From Eubacterium sp. UBA4343 (GTDB taxonomy: Bacteria; Bacillota; Clostridia; Lachnospirales; Lachnospiraceae), in contig DGTF01000011.1 in the NCBI GenBank assembly GCA_002394235.1, positions 1 to 19,885 on the forward strand: a stretch of 19,885 nucleotides of DNA, read 5' to 3'. The position numbers were made by a program, and so were the translations under genes. Shown here one piece after another: positions 1-8,128 of the stretch (its first letter is position 1; each line of letters opens with the position of its first letter). Under the pieces are notes generated by a model. It did no database searches. It had not been told where the DNA came from and saw only the letters and a list, made by a program, of their open reading frames with translations.

Positions 1-2
1 TG

Positions 3-60
3 GAACTTTCAAATTCAATTCACGACAGGTAGATTTATACAAAATTTCTAAAGAAAGTTC
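3..60. repeat. Spaced inverted repeat next to the rpsJ promoter
   Basis: GAACTTTC at 3-10 and its exact reverse complement GAAAGTTC at 53-60 lie 50 bp apart centre to centre. The right arm directly abuts the -35 box at 61. The DNA between and beside the arms is AT-rich and could also act as an UP element. The two arms could be half-sites of a regulator, or the match could be chance; no function is shown by the sequence. Confidence 0.4.
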
Positions 61-89
61 TTGCATTTTTTTCGACATACTCGTATAAT
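61..89 (+). promoter_or_regulatory. Sigma-A type promoter of the S10 operon
   Basis: TTGCAT (61-66) and a consensus TATAAT (84-89) are separated by exactly 17 bp, with AT-rich sequence just upstream. Transcription should start near 96, leaving a leader of about 220 nt before rpsJ. This is the only strong promoter in front of the S10 and spc genes, so it probably drives transcription as far as the terminator after secY. Confidence 0.85.
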
Positions 90-95
90 CATCAT

Positions 96-316
96 TGTTG
101 TGACATAAAAGCGATGAAGTATAAGATTGCAGCTTTCCCGGCTGGTAACTTATGCGGAGCAAATGTCTAGTCATGATACAGGCGAAACGTCACTGTACAA
201 TCAAAAAGTCCGCCATTGAGCGGAAACGCCGGATGTCAGTTTCAGGACACACCCGGAAATGTGTACAGTCACCACCGCCGTGCTATCAAAAGTACGATAA
301 GGAGGCGACTTTTTTT
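96..316 (+). promoter_or_regulatory. Structured 5' leader of the S10 operon
   Basis: The leader has no convincing gene but folds extensively. A first hairpin pairs ATAAG (121-125) with CTTAT (149-153), with an inner CAGC/GCTG stem (130-133/141-144). A second domain is closed by ACTGTACA (192-199) and TGTACAGT (262-269). It encloses two hairpins: TCCGC/GCGGA (209-213/220-224), and CCGG plus TGTC paired to GACA plus CCGG (229-237/246-256). A third hairpin (279-284/291-296, loop ATCAAA) ends two bases before the Shine-Dalgarno at 299-305. E. coli controls its S10 operon through L4 binding to the leader; a comparable role here is inference. Confidence 0.6.
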
Positions 317-634
317 ATGGCAAGTCAAGTAATGAGAATCACCCTGAAAGCGTATGATCATCAGTTGGTTGATGCATCTGCCGCAAAAATCATCGACACT
401 GTGAAGAAAACCGGAGCAGTTGTCAGCGGACCGGTTCCGCTTCCAACCAAGAAGGAAGTAGTAACCATCCTGAGAGCCGTACACAAGTACAAGGACTCCC
501 GTGAGCAGTTTGAGCAGAGAACCCACAAGAGACTGATTGATATCATAACACCGACACAGAAGACGGTTGATGCACTGTCACGTCTTGAAATGCCGGCAGG
601 TGTCTACATCGATATCAAGATGAAGACAAAGTAA
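317..634 (+). CDS. rpsJ: 30S ribosomal protein S10
   Basis: This 105-residue protein of the 30S head also acts as NusE in NusB-dependent antitermination. The sequence matches the family across its whole length, with the early [13 protein letters not shown] segment and the later THKRLIDI segment typical of S10. ATG 317 is chosen because AAGGAGG (299-305) lies 11 bases upstream and the protein then starts at the usual family position. An in-frame ATG at 152 would add 55 residues that do not resemble S10 and runs through the structured leader. It is the first gene of the S10 operon. Confidence 0.98.
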   Translation: MASQVMRITLKAYDHQLVDASAAKIIDTVKKTGAVVSGPVPLPTKKEVVTILRAVHKYKDSREQFEQRTHKRLIDIITPTQKTVDALSRLEMPAGVYIDIKMKTK

Positions 635-651
635 CACCACGTAACTCTATA

Positions 652-723
652 ATGAGCTTCCCCATACAGGATGCTCCGCTGTAGGCTGACATGAGCTTGA
701 GCAGAAATCAAGCTCCGCTGTAG
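652..723 (+). repeat. Tandem pair of 33-nt hairpin repeats between rpsJ and rplC
   Basis: Two 33-nt units (652-684 and 691-723, period 39) share the 5' end ATGAGCTT and the 3' end GCTCCGCTGTAG but differ in the middle. Each folds into a hairpin with a 7-nt loop. Unit 1 pairs GAGCTTCC (654-661) with GGATGCTC (669-676), with one T-T mismatch. Unit 2 pairs GAGCTTGA (693-700) with TCAAGCTC (708-715) perfectly. The middle differences keep pairing in both units, which suggests selection on the fold. The second unit ends five bases before the rplC Shine-Dalgarno. Confidence 0.75.
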
Positions 724-737
724 AAATGAGGTTTATC

Positions 738-1373
738 ATGAAGAAAGCTATTTTAGCTACAAAAGTTGGAATGACTCAGATCTTCGATGAGAATGGTCTG
801 TCGATTCCTGTAACTGTTCTTCAGGCAGGCCCCTGTGTTGTCACACAGGTAAAAACCCAGGAGAACGACGGTTACAGTGCCGTACAGGTAGGATTCGGCG
901 ATATCCGCGAGAAACTCGTCAATAAGCCGAAAAAGGGTCTGTTCGACAAGACAGAGACTCCGGTAAAGAGATATCTTCAGGAGTTCCGTTTTGACAACGC
1001 GGAAGACTACGAAGTAAAGCAGGAAATCAAAGCCGATATCTTCGCCGCGGGAGATCATATTGATGCATCCGCGATCAGCAAAGGTAAAGGATTCCAGGGT
1101 GCCATCAGAAGACATGGACAGTCCAGAGGACCCATGGCTCATGGTTCCAAATATCATCGTCATGCAGGTTCCAACGGTTCCTGTTCTGATCCGTCAAAGG
1201 TATTCAAGGGAAAACACATGCCCGGACATATGGGACATGTAAAGGTTACCGTTCAGAATCTGGAAGTCGTAAAGGTAGATGCTGAAAACAATCTGCTTCT
1301 TATCAAGGGCTCTGTGCCGGGACCGAAGAAGTCTCTCGTAACAATCAAAGAGTCTGTTAAGACAGTTCAGTAA
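738..1373 (+). CDS. rplC: 50S ribosomal protein L3
   Basis: This 211-residue early-assembly protein binds 23S rRNA near the 3' end and reaches toward the peptidyl transferase centre. It opens with [16 protein letters not shown], the usual L3 start, and contains the conserved [14 protein letters not shown] stretch followed by [14 protein letters not shown] 738 is preferred over the in-frame ATG 726 because GAGG (728-731) is 6 bases upstream and because family members begin at MKKA. The 103-nt spacer before it carries the tandem hairpin repeat, so its translation may be controlled separately from rpsJ. Confidence 0.97.
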   Translation: MKKAILATKVGMTQIFDENGLSIPVTVLQAGPCVVTQVKTQENDGYSAVQVGFGDIREKLVNKPKKGLFDKTETPVKRYLQEFRFDNAEDYEVKQEIKADIFAAGDHIDASAISKGKGFQGAIRRHGQSRGPMAHGSKYHRHAGSNGSCSDPSKVFKGKHMPGHMGHVKVTVQNLEVVKVDAENNLLLIKGSVPGPKKSLVTIKESVKTVQ

Positions 1374-1401
1374 TCTCTAACGAGAAAGGAGGAACTTACA
1401 G

Positions 1402-2022
1402 ATGGCAAACGTATCTGTTTACAATATGGAAGGCAGCGAAGTGGGAACACTTGAGCTTTCCGATGCCGTATTCGGCGTTGAAATAAAAGAAAATCTTGTT
1501 CATCAGGCAGTTGTGCAGTATCTTGCGAACAACCGTCAGGGAACACAGAAGGCGAAGACCCGCTCAGAGGTAAGCGGCGGCGGCGCAAAGCCCTGGAGAC
1601 AGAAGGGAACCGGCCATGCAAGACAGGGATCCACAAGAGCACCGCAGTGGACGGGCGGCGGAATGGTATTCGCTCCGGTTCCGCGCGACTATTCCTTCAA
1701 GATGAACAAGAAGGAAAAGAGAGCGGCTCTTAAGTCCGTTCTTACCGATAAGGTTCAGGAGAACAAGTTCCTGGTTCTGGATGAGCTGAAGTTTGATGCT
1801 CCGAAGACCAAGGATATGAAGAAGGTTCTGGATGCTCTCAAGGTTGAGAAGGCACTCATCATTGTCGGAAATGACAGTGATAACGCGGTTATCTCTGCAA
1901 GAAACATTGCGGGCGTTGCTACCGCTTCACCTGAGACCATCAACGTATTCGATCTTCTGAAATACAACACCGTAATTGCTACAAAGAGCAGTGTAGCAGC
2001 AATTGAGGAGGTGTACGCATAA
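1402..2022 (+). CDS. rplD: 50S ribosomal protein L4
   Basis: This 206-residue protein has a globular domain on the 50S surface and an extended loop lining the exit tunnel. The loop is recognisable around residues 50-85 ([18 protein letters not shown] and [10 protein letters not shown]). AAAGGAGG (1385-1392) lies 9 bases before the ATG. The stop codon overlaps the rplW start as TAATG, which implies translational coupling. In E. coli L4 represses its own S10 operon by binding the leader RNA; whether it does so here is unknown, but the structured leader at 96-316 is a candidate target. Confidence 0.97.
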   Translation: MANVSVYNMEGSEVGTLELSDAVFGVEIKENLVHQAVVQYLANNRQGTQKAKTRSEVSGGGAKPWRQKGTGHARQGSTRAPQWTGGGMVFAPVPRDYSFKMNKKEKRAALKSVLTDKVQENKFLVLDELKFDAPKTKDMKKVLDALKVEKALIIVGNDSDNAVISARNIAGVATASPETINVFDLLKYNTVIATKSSVAAIEEVYA

Positions 2023-2321
2023 TGGCATCCGTTCAGTACTATGACGTTATCATCCGTCCGGTAATCACCGAGAAGAGCATGAGCCAGATGAGTGACAAGA
2101 GATATTCCTTCCTTGTTCATCCGGACGCTACAAAATCTCAGGTTAAAGAAGCTGTTGAGAAAATGTTCGACGGAGTTAAGGTTGCGAAGGTCAACACCGT
2201 TAACTACGCGGGCAAGACAAAACGCCGCGGCGCGAATGTCGGCAAGACAGCTGCTACCAAGAAGGCTGTTGTGACACTCACCGAGGACAGCAAGGAAATC
2301 GAAATCTTCGAGGGCCTGTAA
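2022..2321 (+). CDS. rplW: 50S ribosomal protein L23
   Basis: This 99-residue protein sits at the exit-tunnel rim, where trigger factor and SRP dock. The family pattern is clear: an early [12 protein letters not shown] segment, a central [18 protein letters not shown], then [14 protein letters not shown], the arginine-rich loop. The start ATG shares one base with the rplD stop (TAATG). Its Shine-Dalgarno, GAGGAGGTG (2005-2013), lies inside the end of rplD. Length and sequence are normal for bacterial L23. Confidence 0.97.
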   Translation: MASVQYYDVIIRPVITEKSMSQMSDKRYSFLVHPDATKSQVKEAVEKMFDGVKVAKVNTVNYAGKTKRRGANVGKTAATKKAVVTLTEDSKEIEIFEGL

Positions 2322-2333
2322 TATACAGTTTAT

Positions 2334-2347
2334 GCGCGGCGACGCGC
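2334..2347 (+). promoter_or_regulatory. GC-rich GNRA tetraloop hairpin between rplW and rplB
   Basis: GCGCG (2334-2338) and CGCGC (2343-2347) form a perfect 5-bp stem capped by GCGA, a GNRA tetraloop. There is no T-tract, so it is not a terminator. It lies about 15 nt before the rplB Shine-Dalgarno and may affect RNA stability or dock with another helix. Confidence 0.5.
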
Positions 2348-2376
2348 GATAACAAACATCGAAAGGAGATACTGTA

Positions 2377-3216
2377 ATGGGAATCAAATCTTATAACCCA
2401 TATACACCTTCCAGAAGACATATGACCGGATCGGATTTCGCGGAGATCACAAAGACCGTCCCGGAGAAATCCCTTACCGTATCACTGAAAAAGACTTCTG
2501 GCCGCAACAATCAGGGAAAAATCACCGTAAGACATCACGGCGGTGGGAACAGAAGAAAATACAGAATCATCGATTTCAAGAGATTCAAGGATGATGTTCC
2601 AGCAGTTGTAAAAGCGATCGAGTACGATCCGAACCGTACCGCAAACATCGCTCTGATCTGCTATGCAGACGGTGAAAAAGCATATATCCTCGCACCGGAA
2701 GGCCTTAAGGTCGGCATGAAGGTCATGAACGGAAGCAATGCTGAAGTTCGTCCCGGAAACTGCCTGCCGCTGAAGGACATCCCGGTTGGTACTATGGTAC
2801 ATAACGTTGAGCTGCACAAAGGCAAAGGCGGACAGCTTGTTCGTTCTGCCGGAGTAGGAGCGCAGCTGATGGCAAAGGAAGGCGGCTATGCCACCCTTCG
2901 ACTTCCGTCAGGTGAGATGCGTATGGTATCCCTTGAGTGCCGTGCAACAATTGGTATCATCGGAAACGGTGATCACAACCTGGTAAATATCGGTAAAGCC
3001 GGAAGATCCCGTCATATGGGCATTCGTCCTCATGTCCGTGGATCTGTCATGAACCCGAACGACCATCCGCACGGTGGTGGTGAAGGTAAGGCTCCGGTCG
3101 GACGTCCGGGTCCCTGCACACCTTGGGGTAAGCCTGCTATGGGTCTTAAGACCAGAAAGAAAAACAAAGCATCTAACAAACTGATCGTTCGCAGAAGAAA
3201 CGGTAAGACGTTATAA
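2377..3216 (+). CDS. rplB: 50S ribosomal protein L2
   Basis: This 279-residue protein is needed for subunit association and for peptidyl transferase assembly. It begins [15 protein letters not shown]. It has the RNA-binding OB-fold region ([17 protein letters not shown], residues ~50-66) and the C-terminal segment [19 protein letters not shown], which holds the universally conserved histidine near the catalytic centre. AAAGGAG (2363-2369) lies 7 bases before the ATG. A small GNRA hairpin precedes it in a 55-nt spacer. Length is typical. Confidence 0.98.
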   Translation: MGIKSYNPYTPSRRHMTGSDFAEITKTVPEKSLTVSLKKTSGRNNQGKITVRHHGGGNRRKYRIIDFKRFKDDVPAVVKAIEYDPNRTANIALICYADGEKAYILAPEGLKVGMKVMNGSNAEVRPGNCLPLKDIPVGTMVHNVELHKGKGGQLVRSAGVGAQLMAKEGGYATLRLPSGEMRMVSLECRATIGIIGNGDHNLVNIGKAGRSRHMGIRPHVRGSVMNPNDHPHGGGEGKAPVGRPGPCTPWGKPAMGLKTRKKNKASNKLIVRRRNGKTL

Positions 3217-3233
3217 TTTAAGGAGGATAAACG

Positions 3234-3512
3234 ATGGCTCGTTCATTAAAAAAAGGCCCGTTTGCTGATGAGAGCTTACTGAAAGCCGTTAATAAGGCTG
3301 TCGAGTCCGGCGACAAAACAGTCATTAAAACATGGTCTCGTCGCTCTACAATATTCCCTAACTTCGTTGGACTTACAATTGCGGTTCACGACGGAAGAAA
3401 GCATGTTCCGGTATATATCACCGAGGATATGGTAGGCCACAAGCTCGGAGAGTTCGTAGCAACCAGAACCTACAGAGGACATGAGAAGACCGAGAAGAGA
3501 ACCGGCGCGTAA
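3234..3512 (+). CDS. rpsS: 30S ribosomal protein S19
   Basis: This 92-residue protein of the 30S head contacts S13 and helps form the A-site finger bridge. Family landmarks are [10 protein letters not shown] at the start, [14 protein letters not shown], and [23 protein letters not shown] toward the end. AAGGAGG (3220-3226) lies 7 bases upstream of the ATG, which follows rplB by only 17 nt. Nothing departs from the family. Confidence 0.98.
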   Translation: MARSLKKGPFADESLLKAVNKAVESGDKTVIKTWSRRSTIFPNFVGLTIAVHDGRKHVPVYITEDMVGHKLGEFVATRTYRGHEKTEKRTGA

Positions 3513-3539
3513 TTGTAGATCGAAAGGAGGTTATTTGAA

Positions 3540-3926
3540 ATGGCAAAGGGACATAGAAGCCAGATTAAACGTGAAAGAAATGAAAATAAAGAAACCAGAC
3601 CGTCCGCAAAGCTTTCTTACGCAAGAATGTCTGTTCAGAAGGCCTGCTTCGTACTGGACGCAATCCGCGGCAAGGATGTCGAGACCGCTCTTGGCATTTT
3701 GACTTACAGCCCGAGATATGCTTCCTCTGTTATCAAGAAACTGCTGGAATCCGCTGTCGCAAACGCAGAGAACAACAACGGTCTTTCCAGAACAAATCTT
3801 TATGTAGCTGAGTGCTATGCAAACAAGGCACCGACGATGAAGAGAATTCAGCCAAGAGCACAGGGACGTGCGTACAGAATTGAAAAACGTACAAGCCATA
3901 TCTCTGTTATCCTTGATGAGCGATAA
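3540..3926 (+). CDS. rplV: 50S ribosomal protein L22
   Basis: This 128-residue protein has a long beta hairpin lining the nascent-chain tunnel, where macrolide-resistance changes are known in other bacteria. The family pattern is visible as ARMSVQKACFVLDAIRGK near residue 30, and ECYANKAPTMKRIQPRAQGRA at about residues 85-105, which is the tunnel hairpin. The last stretch, RTSHISVILDE, closes it normally. AAAGGAGGT (3523-3531) is 8 bases upstream. The 12-nt gap to rpsC holds only the next Shine-Dalgarno. The first residues, MAKGHRSQIKRERNENKE, are somewhat longer and more basic than in Bacillus. Confidence 0.97.
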   Translation: MAKGHRSQIKRERNENKETRPSAKLSYARMSVQKACFVLDAIRGKDVETALGILTYSPRYASSVIKKLLESAVANAENNNGLSRTNLYVAECYANKAPTMKRIQPRAQGRAYRIEKRTSHISVILDER

Positions 3927-3938
3927 GAGGAGGAAAGC

Positions 3939-4595
3939 ATGGGACAGAAAGTAAATCCAAACGGATTAAGAGTCGGAATTATTAGAGACTGGAATTCCAA
4001 GTGGTATGCAGAAGCTGATTTTGCAGACAACCTGGCAGAGGATTACAAGATCCGCACATACCTGAAGAAGAGACTGTACACCTCCGGTGTGTCCAAGATC
4101 GAGATTGAAAGAGCATCTGACCGCGTTAAAATCACCGTTTACACTTCCAAGCCTGGTGTGGTAATCGGAAAAGGCGGCGCTGAGATCGAGAAAGTTAAGA
4201 AAGAGCTCAAGCAGTTCACAGACAAGAAACTTGTCGTTGATATCAAAGAGGTAAAGAGACCGGACCGCGACGCTCAGCTCGTTGCTGAGAACATCGCTCT
4301 TCAGCTTGAGAACCGTATGTCCTACAGACGCGCAATGAAATCCGCTATGCAGAGAACAATGCGCGCAGGAGCAAAGGGAATCAAAACCAGCATCTCCGGA
4401 CGTATCGGCGGCGCTGATATCGCCCGCAGAGAGTTCTACAGTGATGGAACGATCCCGCTTCAGACCCTTCGCGCAGACATTGATTACGGTTTTGCTGAGG
4501 CAGATACCACATACGGAAAAGTCGGCGTAAAAGCATGGATCTACAACGGTGAAGTACTTCCAACCAAGAATCATAAGGAAGGGAGCGATAAATAA
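3939..4595 (+). CDS. rpsC: 30S ribosomal protein S3
   Basis: This 218-residue protein sits at the mRNA entry channel and contributes helicase activity with S4 and S5. It starts [14 protein letters not shown] as nearly all bacterial S3 do. A KH-domain GxxG loop is present in [14 protein letters not shown] (about residues 71-84), followed by the C-terminal domain ([20 protein letters not shown]). The Shine-Dalgarno GAGGAGG at 3927-3933 starts directly after the rplV stop. The end of the gene contains the Shine-Dalgarno of rplP. Confidence 0.98.
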   Translation: MGQKVNPNGLRVGIIRDWNSKWYAEADFADNLAEDYKIRTYLKKRLYTSGVSKIEIERASDRVKITVYTSKPGVVIGKGGAEIEKVKKELKQFTDKKLVVDIKEVKRPDRDAQLVAENIALQLENRMSYRRAMKSAMQRTMRAGAKGIKTSISGRIGGADIARREFYSDGTIPLQTLRADIDYGFAEADTTYGKVGVKAWIYNGEVLPTKNHKEGSDK

Positions 4596-4597
4596 TT

Positions 4598-5035
4598 ATG
4601 TTAATGCCAAAGAGAGTAAAACATAGAAAGCAGTTCCGTGGTTCTATGAAAGGCAAAGCCCTGAGAGGCAATGCCGTAACACAGGGTGAGTATGGACTTG
4701 TTGCTACCGAGCCCTGCTGGATTAAGTCAAACCAGATTGAGGCTGCCCGTGTAGCTATGACCAGATACGTAAAACGTGGCGGTAAGGTTTGGATCAAGGT
4801 ATTCCCGGATAAGCCAGTCACAGCAAAACCTGCTGAAACCCGAATGGGATCCGGAAAAGGTTCTGTAGAGTACTGGGTAGCTGTTGTTAAGCCGGGTCGC
4901 GTTATCTTCGAGATTGCTGGTGTTCCGGAAGAAGCTGCTCGTGAGGCGCTTCGTCTTGCTATGCATAAATTACCTTGCACCTGCAAGATTGTTGCCCGTG
5001 AGAAAGTAGAAGGCGGTGAAACAAGTGAAGAGTAA
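4598..5035 (+). CDS. rplP: 50S ribosomal protein L16
   Basis: This 145-residue protein organises the A-site tRNA binding region and is a late assembly protein. It starts [15 protein letters not shown], the family start, and carries the basic [21 protein letters not shown] stretch in mid-protein. The ATG at 4598 is 2 nt after the rpsC stop, and its Shine-Dalgarno (AAGGAAGGGAG, 4575-4585) lies inside rpsC with a rather long 12-nt spacing. The 3' end overlaps the proposed rpmC start by 11 nt. Confidence 0.97.
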   Translation: MLMPKRVKHRKQFRGSMKGKALRGNAVTQGEYGLVATEPCWIKSNQIEAARVAMTRYVKRGGKVWIKVFPDKPVTAKPAETRMGSGKGSVEYWVAVVKPGRVIFEIAGVPEEAAREALRLAMHKLPCTCKIVAREKVEGGETSEE

Positions 5036-5234
5036 AAAGTACGTAGAAGATTTAAGAACAAAATCCGCAGCCGAGCTGAATGACGAGCTTGTTGCAGCGA
5101 AGAAAGAGCTTTTCAACCTGAGATTCCAGAATGCTACAAATCAGCTCGATAATACCGCACGTATTACCGAAGTTCGCAGAAACATTGCCAGAATTTCAAC
5201 TATCATCGCGCAGAATGCGAAGTCCGCTGACTGA
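5025..5234 (+). CDS. rpmC: 50S ribosomal protein L29
   Basis: This 69-residue two-helix protein lies near the exit tunnel, next to L23. The core [22 protein letters not shown] followed by EVRRNIARI is diagnostic. There is no ATG. GTG 5025 is chosen, giving [14 protein letters not shown], because AAGGCGGTG (5010-5018) is a near-consensus Shine-Dalgarno 6 bases upstream. The in-frame GTG at 5016 would overlap that site. Either start overlaps rplP, so the two genes are translationally coupled. Confidence 0.93.
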   Translation: MKSKKYVEDLRTKSAAELNDELVAAKKELFNLRFQNATNQLDNTARITEVRRNIARISTIIAQNAKSAD

Positions 5235-5278
5235 TTTTTTTAGGTCAGAAATTCGTAACGATTGAAAGGAGACAGATC

Positions 5279-5536
5279 GTGGAAGAACGTAATTTAAGAA
5301 AAACACGTGTCGGCAAGGTTGTCAGCGATAAGATGGACAAGACCATCACAGTTGCAATCGAGGATCACGTTGAGCATCCGCTTTACCACAAGATTGTAAA
5401 AAAGACATACAAGCTGAAAGCACACGATGAGAATAACGAGTGCAAAATCGGCGATACCGTGCGTGTAATGGAGACCAGACCGCTGTCCAAGGACAAGAGA
5501 TGGAGACTGGTTGAAATTATTGAGAGAGCGAAATAA
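5279..5536 (+). CDS. rpsQ: 30S ribosomal protein S17
   Basis: This 85-residue primary-binding protein recognises 16S rRNA helices 7 and 11. The family core is clear: [19 protein letters not shown], then [19 protein letters not shown], and the OB-fold end [19 protein letters not shown]. It uses a GTG start at 5279 preceded by GAAAGGAGA (5264-5272); no ATG is available at the right place. The 44-nt spacer from rpmC has a seven-T run (5235-5241) inside a weak CTGAC/GTCAG hairpin, which is not a convincing terminator. Confidence 0.97.
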   Translation: MEERNLRKTRVGKVVSDKMDKTITVAIEDHVEHPLYHKIVKKTYKLKAHDENNECKIGDTVRVMETRPLSKDKRWRLVEIIERAK

Positions 5537-5564
5537 TCAGGATTGCTAAAGGAGGTTTACCAGA

Positions 5565-5933
5565 ATGGTTCAGCAGGAAACCAGATTAAGAGTTGCTGAT
5601 AATACCGGTGCCAAAGAGATCCTTTGCATCCGTGTTATGGGCGGTTCTACCAGAAGATATGCAAATATTGGTGATATCATTGTTGCTTCGGTCAAAGATG
5701 CAACACCAGGCGGCGTTGTTAAGAAGGGTGATGTAGTGAAGGCTGTTGTTGTACGTACCGTAAAGGGCGTACACCGCAAGGATGGTTCCTACATCAAGTT
5801 CGATGAGAACGCAGCAGTAATTATCAAGGATGACAAAACTCCAACAGGTACACGTATTTTCGGACCGGTTGCCAGAGAGCTTCGTGATAAACAGTTTATG
5901 AAGATTGTTTCCTTAGCTCCGGAAGTATTATAA
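5565..5933 (+). CDS. rplN: 50S ribosomal protein L14
   Basis: This 122-residue, five-stranded barrel protein sits at the subunit interface, where it forms bridges with 16S rRNA and binds the silencing factor RsfS. Key blocks are [18 protein letters not shown], the glycine-rich [24 protein letters not shown], and the C-terminal [23 protein letters not shown] (5548-5556) is 8 bases before the ATG. It is the first gene of the classical spc operon, but only 28 nt separate it from rpsQ and no promoter is visible, so transcription is probably continuous. Confidence 0.98.
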   Translation: MVQQETRLRVADNTGAKEILCIRVMGGSTRRYANIGDIIVASVKDATPGGVVKKGDVVKAVVVRTVKGVHRKDGSYIKFDENAAVIIKDDKTPTGTRIFGPVARELRDKQFMKIVSLAPEVL

Positions 5934-5944
5934 GGAGGACGTCG

Positions 5945-6253
5945 ATGTCAGTTAAGATTAGAAAAGGCGATACCGTCCGTGTAATCGCCGGAAAAGATAA
6001 AGACAAAGAAGGAAAAGTTCTCTCTGTTGACGCAAAGAATCATCGCGTGCTTGTTGAAGGCATCAACATGATCACAAAGAGCGTAAAACCGAATGCTGCA
6101 AACCAGCAGGGCGGCATCATCAACAAAGAGGCTCCGATCGATATTTCCAATGTTGCTTACCTGAAAGACGGCAAGACAACACGTATCGGATATAAGTTCG
6201 ATGGAGACAAGAAAGTACGCGTAGCCAAGAAGACCGGCGAAGTGATTGATTGA
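5945..6253 (+). CDS. rplX: 50S ribosomal protein L24
   Basis: This 102-residue assembly-initiator protein has a KOW motif near the N-terminus ([19 protein letters not shown], residues ~8-26). That is followed by the family segment [21 protein letters not shown] and by [19 protein letters not shown] near the end. AAGGAGG (5932-5938) overlaps the rplN stop and lies 6 bases before the ATG. Length is usual for Firmicutes. Confidence 0.97.
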   Translation: MSVKIRKGDTVRVIAGKDKDKEGKVLSVDAKNHRVLVEGINMITKSVKPNAANQQGGIINKEAPIDISNVAYLKDGKTTRIGYKFDGDKKVRVAKKTGEVID

Positions 6254-6271
6254 GGAGAGGAGGCATAAAAC

Positions 6272-6811
6272 ATGAGCAGATATAAAGAGTTATACAGTAA
6301 TACGATTGTTGATGCCATGACAAAGAAGTTCGGTTACAAGAACGTCATGGAAGTGCCGAAGCTCGCCAAAATCGTCATCAACATGGGTGTCGGTGAGGCC
6401 AAGGAGAACGCTAAGCTCCTTGACTCTGCCGTATCCGATCTGGAGAAGATTTCCGGCCAGAAACCCGTTGTTACAAAAGCGAAAAAATCCGTTGCAAACT
6501 TCAAGATCCGTGAGGGAATGCCGATCGGATGCAAGGTTACTCTTCGCGGAGAGCGTATGTATGAGTTCGCTGATCGTCTGATCAACCTCTCACTTCCCCG
6601 TGTACGTGACTTCCGCGGCGTAAATCCGAATGCCTTTGACGGCAGAGGAAACTACGCTCTGGGAATCAAAGAGCAGCTGATCTTCCCCGAAATCGATTAT
6701 GACAAGATCGACAAGGTAAGAGGAATGGACATCATCTTTGTTACTACCGCAAAGACAGATGAAGAAGCACGTGAGTTACTGGCACAGTTTGGCATGCCAT
6801 TCGCAAAGTAA
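6272..6811 (+). CDS. rplE: 50S ribosomal protein L5
   Basis: This 179-residue protein carries 5S rRNA into the 50S subunit and touches the P-site tRNA. Family signatures are [43 protein letters not shown], and [25 protein letters not shown] in the central region. A doubled purine tract (AGGAGAGGAGG, 6253-6263) gives a very strong Shine-Dalgarno 8 bases before the ATG. In E. coli the S8 repressor acts at the start of the L5 gene; no equivalent structure is evident here. Confidence 0.98.
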   Translation: MSRYKELYSNTIVDAMTKKFGYKNVMEVPKLAKIVINMGVGEAKENAKLLDSAVSDLEKISGQKPVVTKAKKSVANFKIREGMPIGCKVTLRGERMYEFADRLINLSLPRVRDFRGVNPNAFDGRGNYALGIKEQLIFPEIDYDKIDKVRGMDIIFVTTAKTDEEARELLAQFGMPFAK

Positions 6812-6830
6812 TTGAGGAGGAATCGAATTC

Positions 6831-7016
6831 ATGGCTAAAAAGTCAATGAAAATCAAGCAGGCACGGAAACCGAAATTCTCCACAAGAGCATACACACGCT
6901 GCAGAATCTGCGGACGTCCGCACTCTGTATTAAGAAAATACGGTATCTGCCGTATCTGTTTCCGTGAGTTAGCATATAAGGGAGAGATCCCGGGCGTAAA
7001 GAAAGCAAGCTGGTAA
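6831..7016 (+). CDS. rpsZ: 30S ribosomal protein S14, zinc-binding type Z
   Basis: This 61-residue protein of the 30S head is the short zinc-binding (C+) form. Cys24 and Cys27 (CRIC) pair with Cys40 and Cys43 (CRIC) to hold one zinc. The C-terminal [11 protein letters not shown] is typical. The longer cysteine-free S14 found in some bacteria is about 90 residues. GAGGAGG (6814-6820) is 10 bases upstream. Many Firmicutes keep a second, zinc-free S14 elsewhere for zinc starvation; that cannot be judged from this window. The gene is often also called rpsN. Confidence 0.97.
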   Translation: MAKKSMKIKQARKPKFSTRAYTRCRICGRPHSVLRKYGICRICFRELAYKGEIPGVKKASW

Positions 7017-7035
7017 AGAAAGGAGGAAATGTAAA

Positions 7036-7437
7036 ATGTCAATAAGCGATCCGATTGCAGATATGCTTACGAGAATTCGTAATGCAAACGCAGCAAAACA
7101 TGATACTGTTGATGTTCCTGCATCTAAAATGAAGATTTCCATCGCTGATATTCTTGTTAACGAAGGATATATCGAGAAATATGATCTTGTTGACGAGGGT
7201 GCGTTCAAAAACATCCACATTACACTGAAATACGGTGCTGATAGAAACGAGAAGATCATCACTGGTATGAAGAGAATCTCCAAACCAGGTCTTCGTGTTT
7301 ACGTCAATAAGGATGAGCTTCCAAAAGTTCTCGGCGGACTGGGTATTGCAATCCTTTCCACCAACCAGGGAGTAATCACCGACAAGGAAGCCAGAAAGCT
7401 TAAGGTCGGCGGTGAGGTTCTTGCATTCGTATGGTAA
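7036..7437 (+). CDS. rpsH: 30S ribosomal protein S8
   Basis: This 133-residue primary-binding protein recognises 16S helix 21 and represses the spc operon in E. coli. It begins [22 protein letters not shown], and ends with the conserved [21 protein letters not shown], then [19 protein letters not shown] (7017-7026) precedes the ATG by 9 bases, and the Shine-Dalgarno region touches the rpsZ stop. The 133-nt spacer that follows is long for this operon and holds two hairpins. Confidence 0.98.
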   Translation: MSISDPIADMLTRIRNANAAKHDTVDVPASKMKISIADILVNEGYIEKYDLVDEGAFKNIHITLKYGADRNEKIITGMKRISKPGLRVYVNKDELPKVLGGLGIAILSTNQGVITDKEARKLKVGGEVLAFVW

Positions 7438-7445
7438 TGCAGGAC

Positions 7446-7539
7446 GCGGCATTCTGCCGCATCAAATTATGTTTGTAAGCAGGTTATACACACCTTTTAC
7501 GAAATGTAACTGAAAACAGGGGGCTCGCACAGAGCTTCC
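7446..7539 (+). promoter_or_regulatory. Two hairpins in the rpsH–rplF spacer
   Basis: GCGGCA (7446-7451) and TGCCGC (7455-7460) form a perfect stem with a 3-nt loop. Further on, GGGGGCTC (7519-7526) pairs with GAGCTTCC (7532-7539) through eight base pairs including two G-U, with the 5-nt loop GCACA. Neither is followed by a T-tract, so neither is an intrinsic terminator. They could be processing sites or a control element for rplF; no function is shown. No convincing promoter is visible in the spacer. Confidence 0.55.
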
Positions 7540-7570
7540 CGAAAATCTAAGTTAATGGAGGAAATTGGCA

Positions 7571-8110
7571 ATGTCACGTATTGGTAGAATGCCAGTGCCG
7601 GTACCTGCAGGGGTAACGGTAAATGTCGGAGAGGGCAATGTAGTTACAGTCAAGGGCGCTAAGGGTGAGCTTGTAAGAACTATGGCACCGATTCTGACAA
7701 TTGAAGTAAAAGATGATGCAGTTGTAGTAACAAGACCTAACGATGAGAAATCAACAAAGGCTCTTCACGGACTGACCCGTTCCCTGATTCACAATATGGT
7801 AGTCGGAGTCAGCGAGGGATTTGAGAAGAAGCTTGAGATCAACGGTGTTGGTTATCGTGCTGCAAAACAGGGTAAGAAACTGGTTCTGAACCTGGGTTAC
7901 TCTCACCCGGTAGAGATGGAAGACCCGGATGGTATTGAGACTGTTGTTGACGGCAACAATATCACCGTTAAGGGTATCTCCAAAGAGAAAGTCGGACAGT
8001 ACGCTGCTGAGATCAGAGGCAAGAGAGCACCTGAACCTTACAAGGGCAAGGGAATCAAATATGCGGATGAAGTAATCAGACGTAAAGTCGGCAAGACCGG
8101 TAAGAAATAA
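7571..8110 (+). CDS. rplF: 50S ribosomal protein L6
   Basis: This 179-residue protein, made of two duplicated alpha/beta domains, lies near the GTPase-associated centre. It has [15 protein letters not shown] at the start, [19 protein letters not shown] in the middle, and the C-terminal signature [22 protein letters not shown] 7571 is chosen: GGAGG (7557-7561) lies 9 bases upstream and family members start MSRIG. An in-frame TTG at 7565 would sit only 3 bases after the Shine-Dalgarno. Confidence 0.97.
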   Translation: MSRIGRMPVPVPAGVTVNVGEGNVVTVKGAKGELVRTMAPILTIEVKDDAVVVTRPNDEKSTKALHGLTRSLIHNMVVGVSEGFEKKLEINGVGYRAAKQGKKLVLNLGYSHPVEMEDPDGIETVVDGNNITVKGISKEKVGQYAAEIRGKRAPEPYKGKGIKYADEVIRRKVGKTGKK

Positions 8111-8128
8111 TTAAAGGAGAGTGTGATT

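Noticed and set aside
152..316. N-terminal extension of rpsJ from an in-frame ATG at 152
   Set aside because: The extra 55 residues do not resemble S10, overlap the folded leader, and a strong Shine-Dalgarno (299-305) marks ATG 317.
4381..5061. 226-codon open frame on the minus strand across rpsC and rplP
   Set aside because: It is an antisense shadow of two certain genes.
5227..5248. Terminator between rpmC and rpsQ
   Set aside because: The seven T bases are in the loop of a 5-bp stem and not after it, so this is not an intrinsic terminator.
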